Source: Scatomonas sp963930955 (GTDB taxonomy: Bacteria > Bacillota > Clostridia > Lachnospirales > Lachnospiraceae). Taken from it: a DNA stretch of 64,000 nucleotides. Shown piece after piece: positions 24,192 to 32,114 of the stretch. The DNA lies in NCBI GenBank assembly GCA_963930955.1, contig OZ006967.1, forward strand, positions 1-64,000. The letters run 5' to 3'. Below the pieces are notes generated by a model. It made no database searches and was not told where the DNA came from. It saw nothing but the letters and a program-made list of their open reading frames with translations. Every line of letters starts with the position of its first letter. Position 1 is the stretch's first letter. A program made the position numbers and the translations under genes.

Positions 24192-25010
24192 CTATTCTAC
24201 GTTAAATGTACAGTCTGCAAATTTCAGGATACTTCCCTTTCCAATAGGTATCTGAGCCATGGGGGCGATCCTGGTATCATTCAGGAAGGTTCCTCCGGTG
24301 CTGCCAAGATCCATCACATAGAAACAGATCCCATTCCAGCCCAGCACCGCGTGAAGAGGGCTGACGCCGGTGATTCCCGGAATCCAGCCATCCACCTGCT
24401 CCACATCCGTACCAATGGTGAATTCTTCATGACCCACCTGAAAATCCAGAGGTTCCGTAGTGTTCACACTTTTAAGATGCAGCGCTTCATCCTCCTTGGG
24501 CACCCTTCGCACCAGAGCGTCTTTGAGGCTCTCCCAGTTTCCAAACTCCCGCTCTTTCTGAAACTCGATCTGGCGGCAGACCTCCTCTCCTCCCTCCGCA
24601 TGCTCCAGAAGTTCCTCCAGCAAGGCATACACCCGCTTCAGATAAATCTGGCTGGTAAGAGATACCTCCGGAACCACCGCCGGCAGACAGAGTCCGAAAA
24701 CCTGATCCTGGCTGTCCAGATAAATACTATCCGCATCCCAGACAAAATTTTCCAGGGAAATCTCCAGTCTTTCCTTCAGATTCTGTATTCTGTCCAGAAG
24801 CCTCTGTCCTACATAGCAGATTTCATCCAGAGACATGCCCGGAAGCTTTTCTCCCAGACATTGATATTCCTCGGTAAAATAAACCAGCTTGATCTTCTCG
24901 TTAAAGCGGATCCAATGGCAGGGCAGCAGCCCCCAGGCCTCTCCCTTTTTCAAAAATTCCAGAGCATTCCGGTCCAGCAGTTCTTCTGAATTTAATAGAA
25001 ATTCTCTCAT
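24192..25010 (-). CDS. DUF6382-like/FHA domain protein
   Basis: 272 residues. Residues 1-170 resemble the DUF6382 region that often precedes FHA domains in clostridia. Residues about 180-272 are an FHA domain, with GTDVEQVDGWIPGITGVSPLHAVL and DLGSTGGTFLNDTRI, a phosphothreonine-binding fold. GGAGG lies 8 bases before ATG 25010. With the CpaE-like ATPase downstream it looks like a regulatory pair, possibly reading the PrkC kinase output; that link is speculation. Confidence 0.75.
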   Translation of the reverse strand: MREFLLNSEELLDRNALEFLKKGEAWGLLPCHWIRFNEKIKLVYFTEEYQCLGEKLPGMSLDEICYVGQRLLDRIQNLKERLEISLENFVWDADSIYLDSQDQVFGLCLPAVVPEVSLTSQIYLKRVYALLEELLEHAEGGEEVCRQIEFQKEREFGNWESLKDALVRRVPKEDEALHLKSVNTTEPLDFQVGHEEFTIGTDVEQVDGWIPGITGVSPLHAVLGWNGICFYVMDLGSTGGTFLNDTRIAPMAQIPIGKGSILKFADCTFNVE

Positions 25011-25042
25011 GGGGATAACCTCCCGATCTGTAAATAATCTGT

Positions 25043-25063
25043 TTGTATACTGATGCTATTGTA
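25043..25063 (-). repeat. Solo arm of the palindromic repeat family (copy F)
   Basis: The minus strand reads TACAATAGCATCAGTATACA, matching the arm and flank of the full copy at 25261-25315. Its edge supplies the -10 of the FHA-gene promoter. Confidence 0.6.
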
Positions 25064-25086
25064 CTCCATAGAGGAAAAAATAACAA
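25058..25086 (-). promoter_or_regulatory. Promoter of the FHA/CpaE-like pair
   Basis: TTGTTA (25081-25086) and TACAAT (25058-25063) are 17 bases apart on the minus strand, about 50 bases before the FHA start. The -10 overlaps the solo repeat arm. Confidence 0.6.
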
Positions 25087-25266
25087 GAAAAAGAGTCCCG
25101 GGCGATACTCTTATGCCATAATGCTCTGCGGACATAAAAAGGGAACGCAATGACAGTTTTCCTCTGCTGTTGTTTTCTGATATTCTGCCTGAATCGGCAT
25201 AGATACTGCTTTGCTTTAAGATCCGGGGCCGCCGTCCGCGGCCGCCGGTCAGATAGGCTTTTACAA
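25087..25266. other. Intergenic stretch without recognised gene
   Basis: Together with the repeats on either side this fills a 335-bp gap. I see a GC-rich patch (GGCCGCCG repeats at about 25227-25250) but no ribosome site with a credible frame, and no RNA family I can name. Confidence 0.5.
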
Positions 25267-25315
25267 TAGCATCCGTGTACAAGGGGCAACACGCTCCCCT
25301 TGTACACGGATGCTA
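25267..25315. repeat. Full palindromic repeat (copy B)
   Basis: Perfect 20-bp arms: TAGCATCCGTGTACAAGGGG (25267-25286) and its exact complement (25296-25315) around a 9-base loop. It lies 30 bases beyond the stop of the Rpn nuclease gene. No U-tract follows on either strand, which argues against a simple terminator. Confidence 0.9.
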
Positions 25316-25345
25316 GACTCTTAAGATAGGTTTCGGATTTCCGTT

Positions 25346-26203
25346 TTAACGGATTTTTTCTTCAAACTCCTGTACGGATCCCGCAGCAGCAGCCAGCAGC
25401 AGCCAGCCAGTCAGAATTTCCACATTCTTCTGACTGCGTATCTGCTCCTCAAGTCCTTCCGGCAGGTTGCCTTTTATCCGCAAAAGATCAAGGATGCTTT
25501 CTGCTTTTCCTTCTGCTTTTCCTTCTTCCCTTCCGCTTTTTCTTTCATCCCTGAGCATTTCTTCGAATACCATATAACGTTCCTCCATTTCCCGGCTTCC
25601 TTTGATCTGTTTTACAGTATCTTGGAGCTGCTTTATAAAAGCATCCTGAAAATCCTTTTCACTTTCCAGCAGATCCGCATGTATATATCTCAGAAAGCGC
25701 ACCAGGCCTTCCGAAACCAGTTCCGGTTTCTTTCCCACCGCGTTCAGAAAGATGTAATGGCAGCCTTCCTGCAACTTCTGACGGTTGTCCTCCAGGCAGA
25801 GATTCTGAAAAGTATACCGGTAATAATTCCCTCCAAAGGGATCAAAGTCGCAGATAAAAATCACATAGGAATCCGGCAGTTCAGAATAGTCCTTCCCTTT
25901 TAGCAGCAATTCCATATCCATCTGGCTGCGGTAAAATCTGGCTCTGCGTCCTAACGCAGGTCTGCGTGCCACCTGCATTTCTACATTGTAGCAGGTATGG
26001 TGCTCATCTTTCGCATAGACGTCCAGCCGTACGCCCTTGTATTCCGGATGATAAATCAAGCTCTTCTCACTGCTGATTTCCACCCTTTCAATAGAAAGAT
26101 CCGTAATCAGTTCCAAAAGTGTTCTACAGTTCTCTTCATTTCGCATGACAGCTCCGAACAGGAAACTGTCCTTCAATGTCAGTTCTTTTAATTTTTTCCC
26201 CAT
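25346..26203 (-). CDS. Rpn/PD-(D/E)XK nuclease-family protein
   Basis: 285 residues from ATG 26203 (CGGAGGAAT before it). The N-terminal KELTLKDSFLFGAVMRNEENC and the nuclease core GVRLDVYAKDEHHTCYNVEMQ (Asp and Glu-x-Gln catalytic residues) place it in the Rpn / PD-(D/E)XK nuclease family, often annotated as putative transposase. Rpn proteins promote recombination. The C-terminus contains the GREEGKAEGKAE repeat common in this family. AT-richer than the surroundings, no inverted repeats seen at its ends, so I do not call an insertion sequence. Confidence 0.85.
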   Translation of the reverse strand: MGKKLKELTLKDSFLFGAVMRNEENCRTLLELITDLSIERVEISSEKSLIYHPEYKGVRLDVYAKDEHHTCYNVEMQVARRPALGRRARFYRSQMDMELLLKGKDYSELPDSYVIFICDFDPFGGNYYRYTFQNLCLEDNRQKLQEGCHYIFLNAVGKKPELVSEGLVRFLRYIHADLLESEKDFQDAFIKQLQDTVKQIKGSREMEERYMVFEEMLRDERKSGREEGKAEGKAESILDLLRIKGNLPEGLEEQIRSQKNVEILTGWLLLAAAAGSVQEFEEKIR

Positions 26204-26320
26204 ATTCCTCCGTTTCCGCAGAGGAATCCTGTCAGTGTGATTATAACACAATCAGGCAGGTCTGAACAGGCGTATTCCAGCAGTTGGCGCACGTTCCGCT
26301 TTTCTTTCCGCCGGCGGATT

Positions 26321-26373
26321 CAAAAAATCCCACAGTCGGAGCGGAACATCCGCAGTTTCCGACTGTGGGATTT
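26321..26373 (-). terminator. Terminator of feoAB
   Basis: On the minus strand AAATCCCACAGTCGGA (26373-26358) pairs with TCCGACTGTGGGATTT (26340-26325), followed by further T residues to 26322. It lies just after the feoB stop. Confidence 0.85.
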
Positions 26374-26387
26374 AAGAAGCAAAGGGT

Positions 26388-28439
26388 TTACAGGATCAGG
26401 CTTCCCACCTGGAACACCAGGCAGCTCACCGCCCAGGCCAGCAGCAGCTGGAAAGCCATACAGCCCAGGGTAAATTTCCATCCTCCGGATTCTCTCTTGA
26501 TGGTGGCAATGGTGGCGATACAGGGAATGTACAGCAGACAGAAGATCATCATGCTGTAGGCATTCAGCGGACCGAAGCCCATTTCTCCCAGAACCCCGGA
26601 CAGGGCCGCCATGCCGGCGGGGGCGCTGACATTGGCAATGCCGAACAGTACGGAAAAGCTGGAAACCACCACTTCCTTGGCGGAGATTCCCGCGATCAGG
26701 GCCACCACGATCTGCCAGTAGCCCAGACCCAGAGGCGCGAAGACGGGGGCGATCACCCGGCCCACCATAGAGCCGAAGCTCTGGGAGATTTCGGCGGTGT
26801 AGCCCTGAAGTCCGAAGTTCAGGATAAACCACATAACGATCGAAGCGATAAAGATCGTGGTTCCCGCTTTGGTCAGGTAATCTTTCACCTTCTCCCACAC
26901 GTAAATCCCCACGGTACGGGCGCTGGGAATCTTATATTCCGGCAGTTCTATGAGCAGATTAAATTCTGTCTTTTTCCTGTCCAGCAGATGGAGGATAAAG
27001 GCTACCAGGATTGCCAGCAGCAGCCCCAGCACATACATGGAATACGCCGCTACCATGGCGTACTTTCCGAAAAACATCTGAGAAAGCAGCAGGTAGATGG
27101 GCAGCCGGGCAGAACAGGACATCAGAGGAGTCACCAGCATAGTCTTCAGACGGTCCCGGCGGTTTTCCAGGGCGCGGGAGGCCATAATGGCCGGCACAGA
27201 ACAGCCGAAGCCCAGCACCATGGGGATGAAGGCTCTTCCGGAGAGACCCACCTTTCCCATAATGCTGTCCATGACGTAGGCCGCCCGGGACATGTAACCG
27301 CTGTCCTCCAGGAAAGCCAGGGCCAGGAACAGGATGAAGATGTTGGGCAGGAAGGTAAGGATCCCGCCTACGCCGGAGATAATGCCGTCCACCACCAGGG
27401 AGATCACCGGCGCCGCGATGCCCAGGGTTTCCATGCCGCCCCGGACGCTCTCCGAAAACCAGGAAATAAACACCGAAAGGTAATCCTTCAGCCAGTCGCC
27501 GATGGTAAAGGTCAGAAAGAACACCGCCGCCATGATCACCAGGAAAATGGGGAATCCCAGCCAGCGGTTGGTGAGGATCTGGTCTACCCGGTCCGTAGCT
27601 TCCTCCTTTTCCGCCTTGTTGAACAGAACTTCCCGTACGATCTCATCAATAAAATTGTATTTCTGACGGATGATCTCCTGCTCATAATCGCAGGTCAGTC
27701 CTTCCGGCAGATCCACCGGGTATTTCTCTGTAATGGCCTGATCCCCTTCCAGGATCTTCAGGGCGTGCCAGCGGTGGTTGAACATATCCGGATATTTTTT
27801 CTTCAGAGCCTCTTTGATAATATCGATCTTATCCTCGATATCATCGCTGTAGACCATGGCGAATTCCCGGTGATGGTCGTGGGCATGGGTGCTGGTTTTT
27901 TCCAGCTCCTCGTGGTGATGGACAATGGGGGTAGCTTCCTTCCGGTCATGGTGATGGACCACCGCGTGCATGAGGATATCCAGCCCCTTCTTCTTCCGGG
28001 CGCTGACCGGGATCACCGGAATGCCCAGCATTTCCGGCAGCCGGTGCATATCGATCTCCATGCCCCTCTTTTCCACAATATCCATCATGTTCAGGGCCAG
28101 CACCACCGGTTTGCCCAGTTCAATGAGCTGCAGAGTCAGGTACAGGTTCCGCTCCAGGGCCGAGGCGTCCGCCACATCCACGATCACATCCACCTCGTCG
28201 CTGAGAATGTATTCCCGGGCCACCCGCTCTTCCATGGTGTAGGAGGTCAGGCTGTAGGTTCCCGGCAGATCCACCAGCTTCAGGTCATGATCCTGAAAAT
28301 GGAAACTGCCCTCCACTTTCTCTACAGTCACCCCGGGCCAGTTGGCCACCTTCAGGTTGGCTCCCGTGTAAGCGTTGAACAGGGTGGTTTTTCCGCAGTT
28401 AGGGTTTCCGGTAAAGGCTACATGTACCGTCTCACGCAT
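26388..28439 (-). CDS. feoB: Ferrous iron transporter FeoB
   Basis: 683 residues. The N-terminal GTPase has GNPNCGKTTLF at 11-21, the G3 motif DLPG and G4 NMMD near 117-120. A helical region follows, then two Gate/core membrane blocks (about 285 onward, including GFGCSVPAIMASRALENRRDR). It imports Fe(II) at low oxygen. Residues 158-190 hold 11 histidines (VVHHHD, PIVHHHEE, THAHDHH) between the G domain and the helical domain, unusual enough to note. It overlaps feoA by 8 bases. Confidence 0.96.
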   Translation of the reverse strand: MRETVHVAFTGNPNCGKTTLFNAYTGANLKVANWPGVTVEKVEGSFHFQDHDLKLVDLPGTYSLTSYTMEERVAREYILSDEVDVIVDVADASALERNLYLTLQLIELGKPVVLALNMMDIVEKRGMEIDMHRLPEMLGIPVIPVSARKKKGLDILMHAVVHHHDRKEATPIVHHHEELEKTSTHAHDHHREFAMVYSDDIEDKIDIIKEALKKKYPDMFNHRWHALKILEGDQAITEKYPVDLPEGLTCDYEQEIIRQKYNFIDEIVREVLFNKAEKEEATDRVDQILTNRWLGFPIFLVIMAAVFFLTFTIGDWLKDYLSVFISWFSESVRGGMETLGIAAPVISLVVDGIISGVGGILTFLPNIFILFLALAFLEDSGYMSRAAYVMDSIMGKVGLSGRAFIPMVLGFGCSVPAIMASRALENRRDRLKTMLVTPLMSCSARLPIYLLLSQMFFGKYAMVAAYSMYVLGLLLAILVAFILHLLDRKKTEFNLLIELPEYKIPSARTVGIYVWEKVKDYLTKAGTTIFIASIVMWFILNFGLQGYTAEISQSFGSMVGRVIAPVFAPLGLGYWQIVVALIAGISAKEVVVSSFSVLFGIANVSAPAGMAALSGVLGEMGFGPLNAYSMMIFCLLYIPCIATIATIKRESGGWKFTLGCMAFQLLLAWAVSCLVFQVGSLIL

Positions 28440-28665
28440 GGTTTTCCGCCTCCTTTACCTGGATATTTTTCAGGATCTCCTGTCCCAGGGCGAACCTTGT
28501 CCCCCGGAGTTTGATCACCATAGCCCCCCGGCGCTTCTTATTCATCACAGTGACGGAGGTCTTTCTCGTCATGCCCAGGGCCTCCATGCGCCGCTCTGTT
28601 TCCAGAGGCATGTGCATGTCTTCCACAATATATGTCTTGCCAATTTCTCCTTCGTATAGCTGCAT
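28432..28665 (-). CDS. feoA: FeoA-type SH3-like protein
   Basis: 77 residues with the FeoA fold motifs ERRMEALGMTRKTSVTVM and RGTRFALGQEILKNIQV. FeoA binds or regulates FeoB. First gene of the feoAB operon, starting at ATG 28665 with GAGGGAG upstream. Confidence 0.92.
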   Translation of the reverse strand: MQLYEGEIGKTYIVEDMHMPLETERRMEALGMTRKTSVTVMNKKRRGAMVIKLRGTRFALGQEILKNIQVKEAENHA

Positions 28666-28685
28666 CGTATTTCTCCCTCGTCTTT

Positions 28686-28701
28686 GTTAGGGCTTGCTAA
28701 C
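28686..28701. promoter_or_regulatory. Candidate metalloregulator operator before feoA
   Basis: GTTAG-GGCTTG-CTAAC is an inverted repeat with TTAG...CTAA half-sites as in DtxR/IdeR-type boxes, placed just downstream of the predicted feo transcription start, where binding would block elongation or initiation. Family of the regulator is inference. Confidence 0.5.
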
Positions 28702-28713
28702 ATTTCCGAAAGA

Positions 28714-28742
28714 ATTGTATCACAGCCGGAGGGAAAAAACAA
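28714..28742 (-). promoter_or_regulatory. Promoter of feoAB
   Basis: TTGTTT (28737-28742) and TACAAT (28714-28719) on the minus strand with 17 bases between them. Confidence 0.55.
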
Positions 28743-28745
28743 TGC

Positions 28746-28786
28746 AAAAGTGCGATACCTGGTTCTAAACCAAGTATCGCACTTTT
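28746..28786 (-). terminator. Terminator of the radical SAM gene
   Basis: AAAAGTGCGATAC pairs with GTATCGCACTTTT, with TGGTT/AACCA inside; T residues flank it on both strands. It ends only 4 bases before the feo -35 and separates the two units. Confidence 0.85.
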
Positions 28787-28828
28787 TTGTGTCTATGCAA
28801 TTCTTTCCGATCTTTTGAGATCCGCGGA

Positions 28829-30205
28829 TTATTTGCCGCAGCCGGCGCATCCGCCGTTGCAGGGATGGGACTCCTCCCACAGTCTCTCTGCGGTAGGTCT
28901 CCAGTTCTCCGCGTAGCTTACGCACTTGTCGCAGAGATGATCTACGGTTTCCGGCGCCTCGTAATCGGTGTTGACTGCTCCGGTCTCTTTTACCAGCTCC
29001 CGGAGACGAGTGGGATTCTCCAGCATGGGGCAGGGACGCAGATGGTTGTTGTTAAAGGGCTGGTTGTCATGGTAAGCCTGGAAGATGGGGCTCTTCAGGG
29101 CCTCCAGCAGGGTGCAGTCATGGATGTTGGCGTTGGAGTAGTGAATGAATACACAGGGCTCCACAGCGCCTTTGGCGTTGATGTGCAGATAACGGCGTCC
29201 GCCTGCGATACATCCGCCTACAAACTCGCCGTCGTTCTGGAAGTCCATAGCGAAAATAGGCTTTTTGCCTCTCATCTCACGGATTCTGTGGTACATTTCC
29301 TCTCTCTGCTCCGGCTTCAGCAGCAGCTCTACGGAAGCATCGTTACCAACAGGCATATAGTGGAAGAACCATACAAACAGGGCTCCTTTGTCGATGATCT
29401 TGTCATAGAAAGCTTCGCTGGATACATCCTGGAAGTTGCGGCTGGTGTAGCATACGGAAATACCAAAGGCCAGGTTATGGGATTTCAGCAGATCCATGGC
29501 ATGCATAACTTTCTCATACACGCCCTGGCCCCGGCGGCTGTCGTTGGCTTCCTCAAAGCCCTCCAGGCTGATAGCGGGAACGAAGTTCTTCACCCGCAGC
29601 ATTTCCTGGCAGAATTCCTCGTCAATAAGGGTTCCGTTGGTGAAGGACAGGAACTCGCAGTCCGGATGCATTTCGCAGATCTTGATCAGATCTTTTTTCC
29701 GCACCAGAGGCTCTCCGCCGGTGTAAATGTACATATAGGTTCCCATCTCTTTACCCTGACGGATAATGGAATCGATGGTCTCCAGGGACAGATTCAGTTT
29801 ATGGCCGTACTCCGCCGCCCAGCATCCGGTACATTTCAGATTACATGCAGAGGTAGGATCCAGCAGAATCGCCCAGGGCACATTACAGTTGTTCTTCTCC
29901 GCAACTTCTTCCTGCAGGGCGCTGCCCTTCAGGCTGGCGTTGGTAATAAAGTTGGTAAAGAATGCTTTCCGCACGCCGGGATCCAGGGCATAGATTTTCT
30001 GGATCAGCTGGAACCAGTTGCCTTTCTCGTTGATGGCGTCCCGGATGGCGTCTCTCTGGCCCTTGTACCAGTCTGCCGGCACCAGTTTATCGATCATGTC
30101 CATCAGCTTGGGGGCATTGTTCTCCGGATCTTTCTCCAGATAGCCCAGCGCGGTGTTGATTGCTGCGGAAATCGCGGCTGTCTTGATTTTTGCTCCTACC
30201 TTCAT
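28829..30205 (-). CDS. Radical SAM protein of unknown role, with auxiliary Cys-rich C-terminus
   Basis: 458 residues. Residues 1-110 are a helical region. The radical SAM motif is C121-NLK-C125-TG-C128 in PTSACNLKCTGCWAAEYG, followed by IYTGGEPLVRKKDLI. The C-terminal part has GGCIAGGRRYLHINAKGAVEPCVF, LRPCPMLENP, CDKC and a final CNGGCAGCGK, resembling SPASM-type auxiliary cluster binding. This protein type is common in gut Firmicutes but I cannot name a substrate, and no precursor peptide gene is evident beside it. A 90-base leader with a CCGCCG/CGGCGG hairpin precedes it. Confidence 0.8.
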   Translation of the reverse strand: MKVGAKIKTAAISAAINTALGYLEKDPENNAPKLMDMIDKLVPADWYKGQRDAIRDAINEKGNWFQLIQKIYALDPGVRKAFFTNFITNASLKGSALQEEVAEKNNCNVPWAILLDPTSACNLKCTGCWAAEYGHKLNLSLETIDSIIRQGKEMGTYMYIYTGGEPLVRKKDLIKICEMHPDCEFLSFTNGTLIDEEFCQEMLRVKNFVPAISLEGFEEANDSRRGQGVYEKVMHAMDLLKSHNLAFGISVCYTSRNFQDVSSEAFYDKIIDKGALFVWFFHYMPVGNDASVELLLKPEQREEMYHRIREMRGKKPIFAMDFQNDGEFVGGCIAGGRRYLHINAKGAVEPCVFIHYSNANIHDCTLLEALKSPIFQAYHDNQPFNNNHLRPCPMLENPTRLRELVKETGAVNTDYEAPETVDHLCDKCVSYAENWRPTAERLWEESHPCNGGCAGCGK

Positions 30206-30300
30206 CTTACTTTCACTCCATTTCTAATTTTATGTAGAAGTATCTATATAGGTTTTGGCGCCGCCGAAACGGCGGACAAACTCTCGCTGTAACGAGTAAC

Positions 30301-30329
30301 ATTATACGGACTTAAAAAGAAATTGTCGA
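30301..30329 (-). promoter_or_regulatory. Promoter of the radical SAM gene
   Basis: TCGACA (30324-30329) and a perfect TATAAT (30301-30306), spacing 17, on the minus strand, about 95 bases before the start codon. Confidence 0.75.
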
Positions 30330-30378
30330 GGGCGAAAAAACTTTTTTTATGGGACAAATAAACAAAGGTGTTCTAATT

Positions 30379-30402
30379 TTGGACACTTTCGTCAAAGTGT
30401 CC
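30379..30402. repeat. Small hairpin downstream of the MATE gene
   Basis: GGACACTTT pairs with AAAGTGTCC around CGTC. It may help terminate the MATE transcript, though only a short T-run follows, and only on the plus strand. Confidence 0.4.
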
Positions 30403-30414
30403 CTTCTGTTTTTC

Positions 30415-30463
30415 TAGCATCCATGTACGAGGGGACAATACGGTCCCTTGTACACGGATGCTA
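30415..30463. repeat. Full palindromic repeat (copy C) containing the MATE stop codon
   Basis: TAGCATCCATGTACGAGGG (30415) pairs with CCCTTGTACACGGATGCTA (30445-30463) around ACAATACGGT. The last three bases of the element, read on the minus strand, are the TAG stop of the MATE gene, so the repeat sits exactly at the gene end. Confidence 0.88.
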
Positions 30464-31840
30464 TTCTTTTCCCTTTCCAATTACCAGATGAGACAGCCAT
30501 CGGCGGCTGCGGAATCTCCAGGCAAAGACCAGTCCGCGGACTGTCCAGTCTGTAAACTGGCCGATCCATACTCCCATAGGGCCGAATCCTAATTTCCGGC
30601 AGAGAAGGGTACAGAGCAAAACCCGGCATACCCACATACTGATGCAGGAAAGGATCATGGAGAATTTTACATCTCCGGCTGCCCGCATGCCATAAGCGGG
30701 CACAAAAGACAGTACCCAGACCAGAGGTTTCACAAGGGTAATGGCCGCCACCATCTGGAAGCACAGGCGGGCACTCTCCGGCTCCATGGCCCCCAGAAGG
30801 GTAATGGGTTTTGTTAGACCCAGGATCAGCAGACAGCTGCCGACAATCAGAACTTCGGCCAGAATGGAAAGTTTCTTGATATAATAAACCGCCTCATCCT
30901 TTCTGCCGGCTCCCAGGCACTGGCCCACCACAGTCATCAGCCCAATGCCCACCCCGATGCCGGCAATGCCGTTGAGATTTTCCAGAATATTGGTCATGGC
31001 CTGGGCGGCAATGGCTGCCGTTCCCAGGGTAGAAACCGTGGACTGCACTGCCAGCTTACCCAGCTGGAACATACTGTTTTCAATGCCTGAGGGAATTCCC
31101 AGAGCCAGAATGCGCCTCATGACCGGAAAGTCCGGACGGATTTTTCCGTACTCTCTCACGTGGACCGGATACTCTTTTTTCCTCAGACAGGCCAGCACGA
31201 CCACGGCGCAGAAGATCCGGGAAGCCAGGGTAGGAATGGCAGCGCCTGCCACGCCCATGCCAAAGCCCCAGATCAGCACTCCATTGCCCCCGATGTTCAG
31301 AAAATTCGAGATCACCGATACCACCATAGGCAGCCGGGTATTATCCTGGGAACGGAAGATGGAGGCCCCTGCGTCATAAAGAGCGATAAAAGGGAAAGAT
31401 AAAGCAGTATAAAAGAAGTAAATTTCCGAATTCCGCATAACCTCTGCTTCCACATCCCCGAAGATCCAGTGCAGCAGCGGCGACCGGAAAGCCAGACACA
31501 GCGCCGTAAGGATCCCCGAGAGAAACGCCACGGTCAGCAGCAGCTGTCTTGCAGAGTGATTGGCTCCCCGGAGATTTTTACTGCCCACGTAATGCGCGCA
31601 GATAATGGCTCCTCCTGCTGTCAGTGCTGAAAAAGCCTGAATGACCAGGATGTTGATGGCGTCTACCAGCGAAACCGCGGAAATCGCCGCCGGTCCTACA
31701 TTGCTGACCATCATGGTATCCGCCGTGCCCATAAGGGAATTCAGCAGCTGTTCCACGATTACCGGGATCAGCAGCCTCCGCAGTTCCATTTTTGAAAACA
31801 GGTGTCCGGTTCCGGAAACCTGCAGGTCTTTTCCTTTCAA
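30461..31840 (-). CDS. MATE-family efflux transporter
   Basis: 459 residues, twelve hydrophobic segments in two related halves, with the MATE pattern LIPVIVEQLLNSLMGTADTMMVSNVG at the start and PSGIENSMFQLGKLAVQS opening the second half. It would export drugs or metabolites using a cation gradient. I prefer the TTG start at 31840 (GAAGGTG 5 bases upstream); a longer frame to 31888 adds a charged, non-conserved tail. The stop codon falls inside palindromic repeat copy C. Confidence 0.88.
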   Translation of the reverse strand: MKGKDLQVSGTGHLFSKMELRRLLIPVIVEQLLNSLMGTADTMMVSNVGPAAISAVSLVDAINILVIQAFSALTAGGAIICAHYVGSKNLRGANHSARQLLLTVAFLSGILTALCLAFRSPLLHWIFGDVEAEVMRNSEIYFFYTALSFPFIALYDAGASIFRSQDNTRLPMVVSVISNFLNIGGNGVLIWGFGMGVAGAAIPTLASRIFCAVVVLACLRKKEYPVHVREYGKIRPDFPVMRRILALGIPSGIENSMFQLGKLAVQSTVSTLGTAAIAAQAMTNILENLNGIAGIGVGIGLMTVVGQCLGAGRKDEAVYYIKKLSILAEVLIVGSCLLILGLTKPITLLGAMEPESARLCFQMVAAITLVKPLVWVLSFVPAYGMRAAGDVKFSMILSCISMWVCRVLLCTLLCRKLGFGPMGVWIGQFTDWTVRGLVFAWRFRSRRWLSHLVIGKGKE

Positions 31841-31942
31841 ATCCGCACCTTCTTTCTTCTTTGGGCCGGGATGTCCGGACCGGTACACATTTTACTCTTG
31901 TTTTTCTGCTTTCTCAAGGGATTTTTTGTTCACACATCTGGA

Positions 31943-31997
31943 TAGCGTCAGTGTACAAGGGGACAATACGGTCGTTGCCCCTTGTACACCGACGCTA
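31943..31997. repeat. Full palindromic repeat (copy D)
   Basis: TAGCGTCAGTGTACAAGGGG (31943-31962) pairs with CCCCTTGTACACCGACGCTA (31978-31997) with one mismatch; loop ACAATACGGTCGTTG. On the plus strand it is followed by TTTTTTGTC. It lies between the MATE and sigG starts, where no plus-strand gene precedes it. Confidence 0.88.
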
Positions 31998-32114
31998 TTT
32001 TTTGTCAAGGACTAAAAGTTTATGAAATTTTCCCTGCTGGGGAATAGCTCCGGTACGGACCGTCAATTCTGATGATAGAACATGTAATCTTTCATCAGCA
32101 GGAGGATCCTGATT

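Noticed and set aside
25346..26203. Insertion sequence around the Rpn gene
   Set aside because: The family is often labelled transposase, but I find no terminal inverted repeats or target duplications; the palindrome at 25267-25315 lies on one side only.
31943..31997. Simple terminator
   Set aside because: T residues follow on the plus strand, but no gene upstream is on that strand, and the same sequence recurs elsewhere without T-runs, so a repeat family explains it better.
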